17,433 nucleotides of DNA. Origin: JBBRSC01 sp038245795 (GTDB lineage: Bacteria > Actinomycetota > Acidimicrobiia > Acidimicrobiales > Microtrichaceae). Of the stretch, positions 1 to 7,138 are shown piece by piece. The translations under genes were made by a program, and so were the position numbers. The stretch lies in NCBI GenBank assembly GCA_038245795.1, contig JBBRSC010000048.1:1-17433 (forward strand), written 5' to 3'. How positions within the stretch are numbered: the first letter of the stretch is position 1; the number at the start of each line of letters is the position of its first letter. Below the pieces are notes generated by a model that had not been told where the DNA came from, searched no databases, and worked only from the letters and a program-made list of their open reading frames with translations.

Positions 1-699
1 CGCCGTCGCAACGCAGGTTGACACCTCCGCCGGCGTCATGTTGTCGAGCAGCACTGCTCCCGCGCCTGCTGTGATCGCCTCGATCATCTGGTCCAGTCGA
101 TCGCATTCGATATGGATGGTGCGACCCGGCCAACGGTCCGCCGCCCGGTGGATCGCCTCGGTGATGCCGATCCCGGCGATGTGATTGTCTTTCAGGAGGA
201 CCCAGTCCGAGAGGTTGCCGCGGTGGTTTCGCCCGCCCCCTGCACGCACGGCCGCCTTCTCGAGCGAACGAAGTCCGGGCGTGGTCTTGCGCGTGTCCCA
301 GACCCGCGCCGTTCCGCCAACTGCGGCGGCGGCGACGTAGCGCGCCGTTTCAGAGGCGATTCCCGACAGATGCCCGAGGAAGTTCAGCGCCGTTCGTTCT
401 GCCGTGAGGATCGAGGGGAGCGAACCCGACACCACGGCGATGACATCACCCGGACGGACCGGCGTACCGTCGTCGAGTCGCCACTCGATGTCGATCGAGG
501 GATCCACCTGGTTGAACGCTTCTCGGGCGCATGCGGCCCCAGCCAGAACACCTGGCTGTCGGACAACACACGAGGCTCGGGCGGACATCGTCGGGTCAAG
601 CAGTGATGCCGTGAGGTCTCCGAGCGGAATCAGATCCTCAGCCAACGCAATCTCAACCGCCGAGCGCACTGCCGACATCGGCGGTTCCAGATAGGTCAT
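1..699 (-). CDS. nadC: Nicotinate-nucleotide pyrophosphorylase (carboxylating), 3' end cut by window edge
   Basis: NadC converts quinolinate and PRPP to nicotinate mononucleotide, CO2 and pyrophosphate in de novo NAD synthesis. The 233 codons visible from the ATG at 699 show the family signature in order: ERTALNFLGHLSG (about residues 101-113), DTRKTTPGLR (135-144), GGGRNHRGNLSDWVLLKDNH (154-173, Arg/His/Lys phosphate and substrate contacts), HIECD (196-200) and VLLDNM (216-221). Family members are about 280 aa, so roughly 50 residues lie beyond the left edge. The start is fixed by an ATGA overlap with the nadB stop (ATG 699-697, TGA 698-696), which implies translational coupling. Identification is firm; only the C-terminus is unseen. 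Confidence 0.96.
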   Translation of the reverse strand, partial: MTYLEPPMSAVRSAVEIALAEDLIPLGDLTASLLDPTMSARASCVVRQPGVLAGAACAREAFNQVDPSIDIEWRLDDGTPVRPGDVIAVVSGSLPSILTAERTALNFLGHLSGIASETARYVAAAAVGGTARVWDTRKTTPGLRSLEKAAVRAGGGRNHRGNLSDWVLLKDNHIAGIGITEAIHRAADRWPGRTIHIECDRLDQMIEAITAGAGAVLLDNMTPAEVSTCVATA

Positions 700-2327
700 G
701 GGGAAATCATGTCCCGCCCGCCGACCACGTAGCGAACCCGTTGCGCCTCATCAGCAGCGGGGCAATCGGTGCGAGCGTGGGCCCCCCTACTCTCAGTTCG
801 CGCCCGAGCCGCTGCCAAGAGGACGCATCCCACTTCGGCCAGATTGCGAAGTTCGGAAGTCGCCACGTGAGATGACGACCTGGGCGTACGTTCGAGGATT
901 CCACGGACCACCGCAGTACATGCATCGATGGACGCCTCGCTCCGGAGTACACCCGCATGGAGGGTCATCGCGTGTTGGAGCTCCGACCGCATCGTCGCCA
1001 CCTCGAAAGTACCGAGGTCATCGGTCGACATTCCACATTCCAGATCCTCTGGCGTCGTCAACCGATGACCGCCGATCACACTGCTGGTCCCGTCGTTCCG
1101 CACCGCGTGAGCGGGAGGCATCGCCGCTCGCATCGCGCCGGTGGCTTCGATGGACCGCGACGCATCAGATGACACTGCCTCGACGACGCGGGCGCCGAAC
1201 ACCATGCCTTCCAGCAATGAGTTCGACGCCAGACGGTTGGCCCCATGCACTCCCGTGCATGAAATTTCACCAGCCACCCAAAGCCCGTCCAAGGTCGTCC
1301 GACCATCAAGGTCAGACACCACCCCACCACACTGATGATGCGCTGCTGGGGCGACTGGCAACCAGTCAACGGTCGGGTCCAGGCCGGCCAGAGCCAGATC
1401 CGCAGCAATCGTCGGGAATCGCAGCTCGAAGTGATCCAGCACCGTTGCGTCCAGCCAAACATGGTCAAGGCGCTGATCAGCCATCACCTTGGTGATGGCC
1501 CGCGACACAACATCGCGGGGCAGCAGCTCGTCCACGAAGCGCTGACCGGCAGCGTCACGCAGCAGTGCTCCGTGGCCCCGCAAGGCCTCCGACAACAGGG
1601 GCCGAGGCATCGAAGGGTGGTCCAGGGCCGTCGGATGGAACTGGAAGAACTCGAGGTCCGCAACCGCCACCCCCGCACGGATCGCCATGGCAACGCCATC
1701 ACCGGTCGCCACCAACGGGTTGGTCGTGACCGCAAACAACTGCCCCGCACCGCCGGTCGCCAGCAATGTGTGGCGGGCGCGGAGCTCGACGAGGTCCCCC
1801 GCGGGACTCAGACATGTCACCCCCTGGCAGCGACTGCCCTCGACGAGCAGTTCGGTGGCGAACGCTCCCTCGAGCAAAGTGCTTGCGGTCCTTCGTACCG
1901 CCGCCACCAACGTTCGTTCGATCTCAGCACCGGTCGCAGCTCCCCCAGCGTGGATCACGCGGGCCACAGAATGGCCGCCCTCGCGAGCCAGCTCGAGCTC
2001 TCCTGCCGCGTCACGATCGAAGTGCGCTCCCCGGGCGATCAGTTCCTGGACGCGTCGGGGACCCTCGTCCACGAGCACCCGCACGGCCTCGATGTCACAC
2101 AATCCCACCCCTGCCCGCAGGGTGTCGGCGAGATGGAGGTCCACCTCCTCGGGGTCGCCCGACAGCGCCGCGGCAACGCCGCCCTGCGCCCAACGGGTCG
2201 TTGTGAGATCCAGTTCTGCCTTGGAGACAACACCAACGCGCAGGCCGGACTTGGTGGCAGCCGACACGGCCGCCGACAACCCCGCCACACCGCTGCCAAC
2301 CACGAGCAGATCCAACTCGTCCATCAT
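696..2327 (-). CDS. nadB: L-aspartate oxidase
   Basis: NadB is the FAD enzyme that oxidises L-aspartate to iminoaspartate, the first step of de novo NAD synthesis. The 543-aa protein has the N-terminal dinucleotide-binding motif VVGSGVAGLSAA (9-20), TTRWAQGGVAAAL (43-55), EFFQFHPTAL (226-235), LLSEALRGHGA (244-254), RDVVSRAI (271-278) and the FAD/substrate segment HGANRLASNSLLEG (361-374), all typical of the succinate dehydrogenase/aspartate oxidase family. Its length matches family norms (about 530-550). It starts Met-Met; the first ATG shares ATGA with the panC stop, and its own stop shares ATGA with nadC. The usual partner nadA (quinolinate synthase) is not in the window, so it must be encoded elsewhere or beyond the left edge. 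Confidence 0.97.
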   Translation of the reverse strand: MMDELDLLVVGSGVAGLSAAVSAATKSGLRVGVVSKAELDLTTTRWAQGGVAAALSGDPEEVDLHLADTLRAGVGLCDIEAVRVLVDEGPRRVQELIARGAHFDRDAAGELELAREGGHSVARVIHAGGAATGAEIERTLVAAVRRTASTLLEGAFATELLVEGSRCQGVTCLSPAGDLVELRARHTLLATGGAGQLFAVTTNPLVATGDGVAMAIRAGVAVADLEFFQFHPTALDHPSMPRPLLSEALRGHGALLRDAAGQRFVDELLPRDVVSRAITKVMADQRLDHVWLDATVLDHFELRFPTIAADLALAGLDPTVDWLPVAPAAHHQCGGVVSDLDGRTTLDGLWVAGEISCTGVHGANRLASNSLLEGMVFGARVVEAVSSDASRSIEATGAMRAAMPPAHAVRNDGTSSVIGGHRLTTPEDLECGMSTDDLGTFEVATMRSELQHAMTLHAGVLRSEASIDACTAVVRGILERTPRSSSHVATSELRNLAEVGCVLLAAARARTESRGAHARTDCPAADEAQRVRYVVGGRDMISP

Positions 2328-3220
2328 CGTTCTGGGGTGGCTCCGCAGTTGTCGATCAATCGTGCCCGGCCGAAGGTAGCGGCAACGAACAATCTGACCT
2401 CGCCGCTGACATGCTCGATCGGCTCCAGTGTCTGGGGATCAGTGATCTCGACGTAGTCGAGGACCGCCGACGGTTCAGTACGGATCAACTCAGCCATGGC
2501 GTTGCGCACATCCTCGGCCGTGGCCGTTCCGGATTCGATCAGGCGCATCCCCTCATCGAGCGCTGCGCGCAAGACCGGCGCTCCATTGCGCTCGTTCGCG
2601 CTGAGATAGACGTTGCGGCTCGACAGTGCCAGACCGTCGGTCTCGCGCACAATGGGACAACCAATCACGTCGACGGGCATCGACAGGTCGGACGCCATGC
2701 GCCGAATGACGGCGAGCTGTTGGAAGTCCTTCTCGCCGAAGTACGCACGACAGGGGCCGACAATCGAGAACAATTTCGCCACCACAGTGGCAACACCACT
2801 GAAGTGCGTAGGACGTGACGCCCCCTCCATGGTGTCACTCAACCCGCCGACCACGACTTGAGTGAGCACGGGTGAGGGGTACATCTCCCCAACCGTCGGG
2901 GTGAACACGATGACCCGATCCGCCACGGCACCCGCTTCGCCGATCAGTTCCAGATCACGATCGAGGTCTCGCGGATATGCCGAGAGGTCCTCCGTCGGCG
3001 CGAACTGCAACGGATTGACGAAGATCGAGACAACCACCACGTCGCAATCAGTTGCTGCCGCGCGGATGAGCGACGAGTGGCCAGCATGGAGATACCCCAT
3101 GGTCGGAACGAAGCCGACGAGACCGCCCGCCGACTCGACGGCCCACAGGTGCTGACGAAGGTCCAGGACGGTCGAGCACTGGGTCCTCGACGACAAGGCT
3201 GCTGCTCCCGATGTCGACAT
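2324..3220 (-). CDS. panC: Pantothenate synthetase (pantoate--beta-alanine ligase)
   Basis: PanC condenses pantoate and beta-alanine with ATP to give pantothenate, the CoA precursor. The 298-aa protein carries the nucleotidyltransferase-fold HIGH-like region PTMGYLHAGHSSLIR (39-53), SIFVNPLQF (65-73), YPRDLDRDL (82-90), FSGVATVVAKLF (140-151), YFGEKDFQQL (160-169) and the KMSKS-like loop TDGLALSSRN (194-203). A C-terminal RLID motif is also present. Length is normal (about 280-310). It begins 24 nt after the DUF2520 gene and its stop overlaps the nadB start by 4 nt. In mycobacteria panC is followed by panD and coaX; here nadB-nadC take that position. The first 15 or so residues are unconserved, so the true start could be slightly internal. 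Confidence 0.96.
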   Translation of the reverse strand: MSTSGAAALSSRTQCSTVLDLRQHLWAVESAGGLVGFVPTMGYLHAGHSSLIRAAATDCDVVVVSIFVNPLQFAPTEDLSAYPRDLDRDLELIGEAGAVADRVIVFTPTVGEMYPSPVLTQVVVGGLSDTMEGASRPTHFSGVATVVAKLFSIVGPCRAYFGEKDFQQLAVIRRMASDLSMPVDVIGCPIVRETDGLALSSRNVYLSANERNGAPVLRAALDEGMRLIESGTATAEDVRNAMAELIRTEPSAVLDYVEITDPQTLEPIEHVSGEVRLFVAATFGRARLIDNCGATPER

Positions 3221-3244
3221 GGATGGAGCCTACGCAGGCACTGC

Positions 3245-4033
3245 TCAGATGGCGATGTCCGGCGGCAACCCGACATCGGCGAGGCGAGCGACGATGCGCA
3301 CTCCTCCGAGGTAGCTGTCGCGCTGGTCGGAGTCGAGCACGCGCAGATGATGTCGAATCGTGTCCCAATCGCCACGCACGACTGGACCGGTGAGCGCTGC
3401 ACCTGGCCCCACGGCCGACACATTGTCAAGCGATCCGCGCGCCAGTTCGATGAACGCCTCAAGTGGCACGTCGACCGATTCGGCGAGTTGAAGAACCTCC
3501 GCCATGACACCCACCACCACGTTCGAGGACCACACCGCCGCCGCGTGATAGCGAGCGCGGTCCTCGTCGCGAAGCACGAAGGTCTGCGCGTGCAGCGCCC
3601 GCGCCAGCCGTTCGACGTCGCTTCCGCCGCCGAGACCACACCAAGATCCCATCAGACGATCGGCGCCGATCTGGGCGTCGGGGAGTGACACGAGTGGGTG
3701 CAATCCGCCCCGACGAAGATGGCTGGCGAGGGTGTTCTCCACACCCAGGGCTCCTGACAAATGCACGACCATGGCGTCGGTGGGAGTGATCGATCGGCTC
3801 ACTGCGGCAATCGCCTGGTCGGGCACAGCGAGCACGACGAAGTCACATCCTCGACCCAGGTCGCGCTGCGCCCCGTCATCCTCGGAACCACTCAGCATGA
3901 GGGGAGTACGCGCTGGCCGGCCCTCCACCAGCTCGACCACTCCGACCCGTCCCGATCGTTCCAGTGCCGCGGCAAGGGATCCGCCGGCTCGGCCCCGCCC
4001 GACGATGCGCACACGGTCGATCAACATCGACAC
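3245..4033 (-). CDS. Rossmann-like plus DUF2520 domain protein of the panC neighbourhood
   Basis: This is a 262-aa two-domain protein. An N-terminal Rossmann-like domain has the glycine-rich turn IVGRGRAGGSL (10-20), and DFVVLAVPDQAI (64-75) marks the following strand. The C-terminal helical DUF2520 domain includes GGLHPLVSLPD (109-119), RYHAAAVWSSN (161-171) and ALTGPVVRGDW (213-223). The architecture resembles NAD(P)-dependent 6-phosphogluconate/ketopantoate/pyrroline-carboxylate reductases. The family has no firmly assigned reaction that I know of. The same family sits just upstream of panC in mycobacteria, so a role in pantothenate metabolism is an attractive but unproved inference. The annotated start is a GTG; an ATG two codons later (4027) is equally likely. 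No strong ribosome binding site is visible. Confidence 0.85.
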   Translation of the reverse strand: MSMLIDRVRIVGRGRAGGSLAAALERSGRVGVVELVEGRPARTPLMLSGSEDDGAQRDLGRGCDFVVLAVPDQAIAAVSRSITPTDAMVVHLSGALGVENTLASHLRRGGLHPLVSLPDAQIGADRLMGSWCGLGGGSDVERLARALHAQTFVLRDEDRARYHAAAVWSSNVVVGVMAEVLQLAESVDVPLEAFIELARGSLDNVSAVGPGAALTGPVVRGDWDTIRHHLRVLDSDQRDSYLGGVRIVARLADVGLPPDIAI

Positions 4034-4078
4034 GCCGCAGGGTCAGCAACCGAGTCGAACACGGGACCGTTCACCGGA

Positions 4079-4534
4079 TCAGTCGAGTGGTTCGACCGGC
4101 CACACCCGGCCGTCCGCCATGTCGATGTCGATCATCGTCACCAGATCGGGTGCCAGCTCGCGGAGCGGAACCAGCACGAACCGTCGCGACTTCCATCGGG
4201 GATGGGGAATCGTCAGCTGCGGGGTGTCCATCACGATCCCCTCCATCCAGATGATGTCGACATCGAGCGTCCGCGGCCCCCATTGCTCTGACCTGACGCG
4301 ATTCGCAGCTGACTCGATGCGGTGACAAACGCCGAGGAGCGAGGTCGGGGAGAGTTCGCAGTCGAGCTCGACCACCAGGTTCAGGAACAGCCCCTGCTCC
4401 GGTCCACCGACCGGGTCAGTCTCCACCAAAGACGACACCGCCACCAGATCAGGAAGCGTGTCGACCGCGTCGCGCAGCAGTGCGCGGCGGTCTCCCAGAT
4501 TGGAGCCGAGCGAGAGAAAGGTCCGAACTCCCAT
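4079..4534 (-). CDS. folK: 6-hydroxymethyl-7,8-dihydropterin pyrophosphokinase (HPPK)
   Basis: FolK transfers pyrophosphate from ATP to 6-hydroxymethyl-dihydropterin, making the substrate for FolP. The 151-aa protein has the full HPPK pattern: FLSLGSNLGDR (6-16), ETDPVGGPEQGLFLNLVVEL (38-57), the magnesium-binding motif WGPRTLDVDII (85-95, with D91 and D93) and IPHPRWKSRRFVLVPL (109-124). Length is at the usual 150-170 aa. The ATG overlaps the folB stop by one base (TGATG at 4536-4532), so translation is probably coupled. The stop is followed by a 45-nt gap before the DUF2520 gene. Confidence 0.97.
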   Translation of the reverse strand: MGVRTFLSLGSNLGDRRALLRDAVDTLPDLVAVSSLVETDPVGGPEQGLFLNLVVELDCELSPTSLLGVCHRIESAANRVRSEQWGPRTLDVDIIWMEGIVMDTPQLTIPHPRWKSRRFVLVPLRELAPDLVTMIDIDMADGRVWPVEPLD

Positions 4535-4923
4535 CAGCGAGTGCGTCGAATCCAGACGCCAGCCGACCGTAGATCGTGCGCCACTGGCGGTCGGAGTTTT
4601 CGGATGCTGATCTCGACGGCGGTCACCCGTTCCTCGGCGAGCACCGTTTCGGCCAGTCGAGCGACGAGATGCTCCATGAGTCCGTGGTGGCGCTCAAGGG
4701 CCAGCGCGACGAGCCGATCGGTCAACCCGCCGTAGTCAATGGTGTCCGCCAGATCATCCGAGGACCCGGCGTCCGTGAGGTCGGTCTCGATCACCACATC
4801 GACTTCGAACGGCTGGGATCGAACGAGTTCCTCGTCGAGGATTCCGCAGAGCGCCATGATCCGAAGCCCGGATAGTTCGATCCGGTCAGCGGGCCCACCG
4901 ATCACACCGGTCACACCGGTCAC
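4534..4923 (-). CDS. folB: Dihydroneopterin aldolase
   Basis: FolB cleaves 7,8-dihydroneopterin to 6-hydroxymethyl-dihydropterin and glycolaldehyde. Read from GTG 4923 the protein is 129 aa. The conserved core is DRIELSGLRI, GILDEE (catalytic Glu region), PFEVDVVIETDL, DTIDYGGL (catalytic Tyr), LMEHLVARLAETVL and ISIRKLRPP (catalytic Lys). The aromatic/His usually seen before the GxLxEE motif is replaced by LC. Three in-frame GTG codons at 4923, 4914 and 4905 lie in a 9-nt direct repeat. The first forms a GTGA overlap with the stop of the upstream gene; the last gives 123 aa, the family length. The frame stays open to 5043, but that extension overlaps the upstream gene and is unlike FolB, so I excluded it. 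Confidence 0.93.
   Translation of the reverse strand: MTGVTGVIGGPADRIELSGLRIMALCGILDEELVRSQPFEVDVVIETDLTDAGSSDDLADTIDYGGLTDRLVALALERHHGLMEHLVARLAETVLAEERVTAVEISIRKLRPPVAHDLRSAGVWIRRTR
4897..4923 (-). repeat. Three tandem 9-nt units carrying alternative folB start codons
   Basis: On the minus strand the unit GTGACCGGT occurs twice and is followed by GTGATCGGT, all in the folB frame (Val-Thr-Gly, Val-Thr-Gly, Val-Ile-Gly). Each unit begins with a possible GTG start, and the first GTG also overlaps the TGA of the upstream gene. Gain or loss of a unit would keep the frame. Confidence 0.8.
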
Positions 4924-5429
4924 GCCGACGGCAGCTTCGCGGCAACCGCCACCAGATCGCGGCCGGCCGGACCAAGTTGACGAGACGTCATGTGCTCGAG
5001 GAGGTAGATGGCCTTGGTTGCGTCCGGCAGGAACTTCGCCCACACCAGGTACCCGGCCATCACCCCGATCGTGCGATCGCCAAGTTCCTCGTGATGCACG
5101 AGGACCTTCGAGCCGCCGTCGACCGCCTTCTTGATCTCGCGGTAGATGTCATAGAGGTACTTGGGCTGGTCTTCTGGCGCCGGGTACGGGTGATGGCTCC
5201 AGGTCACGGCCAACTCGTCGTAGTTGTGAAGATTGTGCGGTGCTGGAATGATGCTGATCACTGGGTTGAAACCCTGCTCGCGCACCCAGATGATCTCTTC
5301 CTGACGACGCACCTTGCGATGGTTCGGTCCATATCCTCCCGGACGCTCGCACACGGCGACCTGGTCCTGGATGATCCACTGAAAATGGCGGGGTGTAATG
5401 CCTTGTGCCCATTTACCTTTCGGTGCCAT
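4920..5429 (-). CDS. Protein-phosphatase-fold protein with the catalytic Cys replaced by His, within the folate operon
   Basis: This is a 169-aa soluble protein of unknown function. Its second half resembles a dual-specificity/tyrosine phosphatase. GFNPVISIIPAPHNLHNYDEL (53-73) fits the strand before the acid loop, and SHHPYPAPEDQP (78-89) fits an acid-loop region. A helix (YLYDIYREIKKAV, 91-103) leads to the P-loop-like VLVHHEELGDRTIGVMAGYL (109-128). A normal phosphatase reads (V)HCx5R(S/T); here it is HHx5RT, with His113 in the Cys position and Arg119-Thr120 kept. His65, His68, His79, His80, His112 and His113 could form a metal site (speculation). The N-terminus (WIIQDQVAVCERPGG, 18-32) is also well formed. 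A strong AAGGAG supports the ATG. The gene lies between folP and folB, and its stop overlaps the first folB GTG. Fold assignment is by pattern only. Confidence 0.75.
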   Translation of the reverse strand: MAPKGKWAQGITPRHFQWIIQDQVAVCERPGGYGPNHRKVRRQEEIIWVREQGFNPVISIIPAPHNLHNYDELAVTWSHHPYPAPEDQPKYLYDIYREIKKAVDGGSKVLVHHEELGDRTIGVMAGYLVWAKFLPDATKAIYLLEHMTSRQLGPAGRDLVAVAAKLPSA

Positions 5430-5435
5430 GTCACG

Positions 5436-5441
5436 CTCCTT
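5436..5441 (-). promoter_or_regulatory. Strong ribosome binding site of the phosphatase-fold gene
   Basis: AAGGAG on the minus strand, six bases before the ATG at 5429-5427. It is one of the few near-perfect Shine-Dalgarno sequences in the cluster and fixes this start. Confidence 0.8.
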
Positions 5442-5513
5442 GGCGTCGAGAAAAAGAACCGGTCAGCTCGCAAGCCGAATCGATTGGGGGGAAGTCAGGT
5501 GAAGGGAAGTCGA

Positions 5514-6344
5514 TCATGCGGCGCCCGGCATGTCTCCCGCGACCACAGTGGCGGCGTGCACATGGGCACGAACATCGTGGGCGCGGACGAGCGAAGCGCC
5601 GGACATCATTGCCCAGGTGGCGCTCGCAATCGAGGCCTCGAAGCGATCGGCTGGTCCGACCTGATCTGTTGCGGCGCGGACTCCGACACGGGCATCGCTA
5701 GCCGTCGTCAGCAACCCCAGCGTCGACTTCCGGCTCGTCGCAATGGCGACCGGATAGCCGCTCGCCACGAAACGATCGAGGTGTGCAAGCAATGAGAGAT
5801 TATGGGCCAGGGTCTTTCCGAACCCGAATCCCGGGTCGATCCACACCTCGGGGCACCCCGCCGTGGTCGCAGCCGCCGCGCGGGCCACGAGCCAGTCCAG
5901 CACCTCGGAGACAACGTCATCGTAGGTGGGGTGATCAGCCATGTCGGCAGGGGTTCCAGCCATATGCATGCAGATCCATCCGACACCCAGTTCGGCCGCC
6001 AGATCACCCAGCGCACCTGACACGTCGTTGATGATGCTGGCACCAGCCAGCGCCGCGGCACGGGCTACGGGCTCAGACCTGGTGTCCACCGACACTCGAA
6101 CACCGCGTTCCCGACACATTCCGGCGATCGACTCGATGATCGGTACCACTCGCTCGATCTGTTCCGTTGGCGCAACTGCTGAAGCACCGGGTCGGGTCGA
6201 CTCCCCACCGACATCGATCATCGACGCGCCCTCGTCGATCATCTCGTCCACTCGCGCAGTCGCCGCCCCGAGTTCGAGGTAGCGGCCACCGTCGGAGAAG
6301 GAGTCTGGGGTGGCATTGAGCACACCCATTACAGCGGGGATCAC
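5514..6344 (-). CDS. folP: Dihydropteroate synthase
   Basis: FolP joins 6-hydroxymethyl-dihydropterin pyrophosphate and p-aminobenzoate to form dihydropteroate; it is the sulfonamide target. The 276-aa TIM barrel shows MGVLNATPDSFSDGG (6-20), IDVGGESTRPG (43-53), VSVDTR (84-89), IINDVSG (104-110), CMHMAGTPADM (125-135), DPGFGFGKT (170-178), ATSRKS (202-207) and a terminal RAHDV (254-258). All pterin- and phosphate-binding positions expected of an active enzyme are present, so this is the canonical copy. The start is GTG 6344: no other start codon lies upstream in frame nearby, and the first barrel strand needs it. No clear Shine-Dalgarno precedes it; there are 60 nt to folE. An 84-nt gap separates its stop from the next gene. 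Confidence 0.97.
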   Translation of the reverse strand: MIPAVMGVLNATPDSFSDGGRYLELGAATARVDEMIDEGASMIDVGGESTRPGASAVAPTEQIERVVPIIESIAGMCRERGVRVSVDTRSEPVARAAALAGASIINDVSGALGDLAAELGVGWICMHMAGTPADMADHPTYDDVVSEVLDWLVARAAAATTAGCPEVWIDPGFGFGKTLAHNLSLLAHLDRFVASGYPVAIATSRKSTLGLLTTASDARVGVRAATDQVGPADRFEASIASATWAMMSGASLVRAHDVRAHVHAATVVAGDMPGAA

Positions 6345-6404
6345 ATCGACAGAGTACGACCCGCTGTCAAATCGAGACGTGCCGCCCTTCGGACAGTCGA
6401 CGAA

Positions 6405-7061
6405 TCAGTGAGAAATGAACCGCATCGCCTCGGACCGGGCCGCCTGATCAGTGCGGAAGACTCCGCGCACCGCCGAGGTCACCGTCGAGGATCCAGGAGT
6501 GCGGACTCCCCGCATCGCCATGCAGAGGTGCTCCGCCTCGATGACCACGAGCACGCCGCGGGGTTGCAGGACGTCATCCATGGCGTCGGCGATCTGACTA
6601 GTGAGGCGTTCCTGCACCTGGGGCCGCTTGGCGAACCCATCCGCCAGCCGGGCCAACTTCGACAGGCCGGTGATCCGTCCGTCCTCGTTCGGGATGTACG
6701 CCACATGGGCCTTTCCGAAGAACGGCACCAGATGGTGCTCGCACATGGAGTAGATCGGGATGTCCCGGACCATGATCATCTCGTCGTGGTCGGCCTCGAA
6801 CGTGACTTTGAGATGCTTGAGCGGATCCTCGTGCAGGCCCGCACACGTCTCGGCGTACATCCGAGCCACCCGGGCGGGGGTGTCCCTCACTCCATCGCGG
6901 TTCGGATCCTCACCGATGGCGGCGAGGATCTCCCGGACCGCAGCCTCGACCCGCTGAAGATCCACGCCCGACGCCATCGCCTTTTCGGACAGTTGATCAG
7001 GCGTATTCAGATCGCGGGCGGGACCATCGGGATGTGTACTCAGGTCGACATCAATGCTCAT
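6405..7061 (-). CDS. folE: GTP cyclohydrolase I
   Basis: FolE converts GTP to 7,8-dihydroneopterin triphosphate, the entry step of folate synthesis. The 218-aa protein has EDPNRDGVRDTPARVARMY (51-69), the zinc and active-site segment SMCEHHLVPFFGKAHVAYIP (105-124; Cys107, His109, His110), GLSKLARL (132-139), RPQVQERLT (146-154) and EAEHLCMAMRGVRTPGS (175-191; zinc ligand Cys180). It belongs to the zinc-dependent type IA family. I chose the ATG at 7061 because a GGAGG sits seven bases upstream. The frame is open back to 7130, but that extension lacks family similarity and would nearly touch ftsH. The 77-nt spacing from ftsH leaves room for a separate promoter. Confidence 0.96.
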   Translation of the reverse strand: MSIDVDLSTHPDGPARDLNTPDQLSEKAMASGVDLQRVEAAVREILAAIGEDPNRDGVRDTPARVARMYAETCAGLHEDPLKHLKVTFEADHDEMIMVRDIPIYSMCEHHLVPFFGKAHVAYIPNEDGRITGLSKLARLADGFAKRPQVQERLTSQIADAMDDVLQPRGVLVVIEAEHLCMAMRGVRTPGSSTVTSAVRGVFRTDQAARSEAMRFISH

Positions 7062-7068
7062 GGGGAGA

Positions 7069-7073
7069 CCTCC
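7069..7073 (-). promoter_or_regulatory. Ribosome binding site deciding the folE start
   Basis: GGAGG on the minus strand, seven bases before the ATG at 7061-7059. It favours the 218-aa form over the longer reading starting at 7130. Confidence 0.75.
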
Positions 7074-7138
7074 ATCGTTGGCATCGTATGTTTGCAACAC
7101 AGCGAATGCCCCGTTGGATTCCCGACGCATTCAACACG

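Noticed and set aside
1335..2456. Long open frame of 373 codons on the plus strand
   Set aside because: It is antisense to nadB and panC, which have full family motifs. Its translation is rich in Arg, Gln and His with no domain pattern; it is a by-product of high GC third positions.
4924..5043. N-terminal extension of folB to an upstream start
   Set aside because: It would overlap the phosphatase-fold gene by over 100 nt and adds Arg/Gly-rich residues absent from dihydroneopterin aldolases, which are about 120 aa.
7062..7130. Longer folE reading with 23 extra residues
   Set aside because: A GGAGG seven bases before ATG 7061 fixes a shorter start, and the added residues have no similarity to the family.
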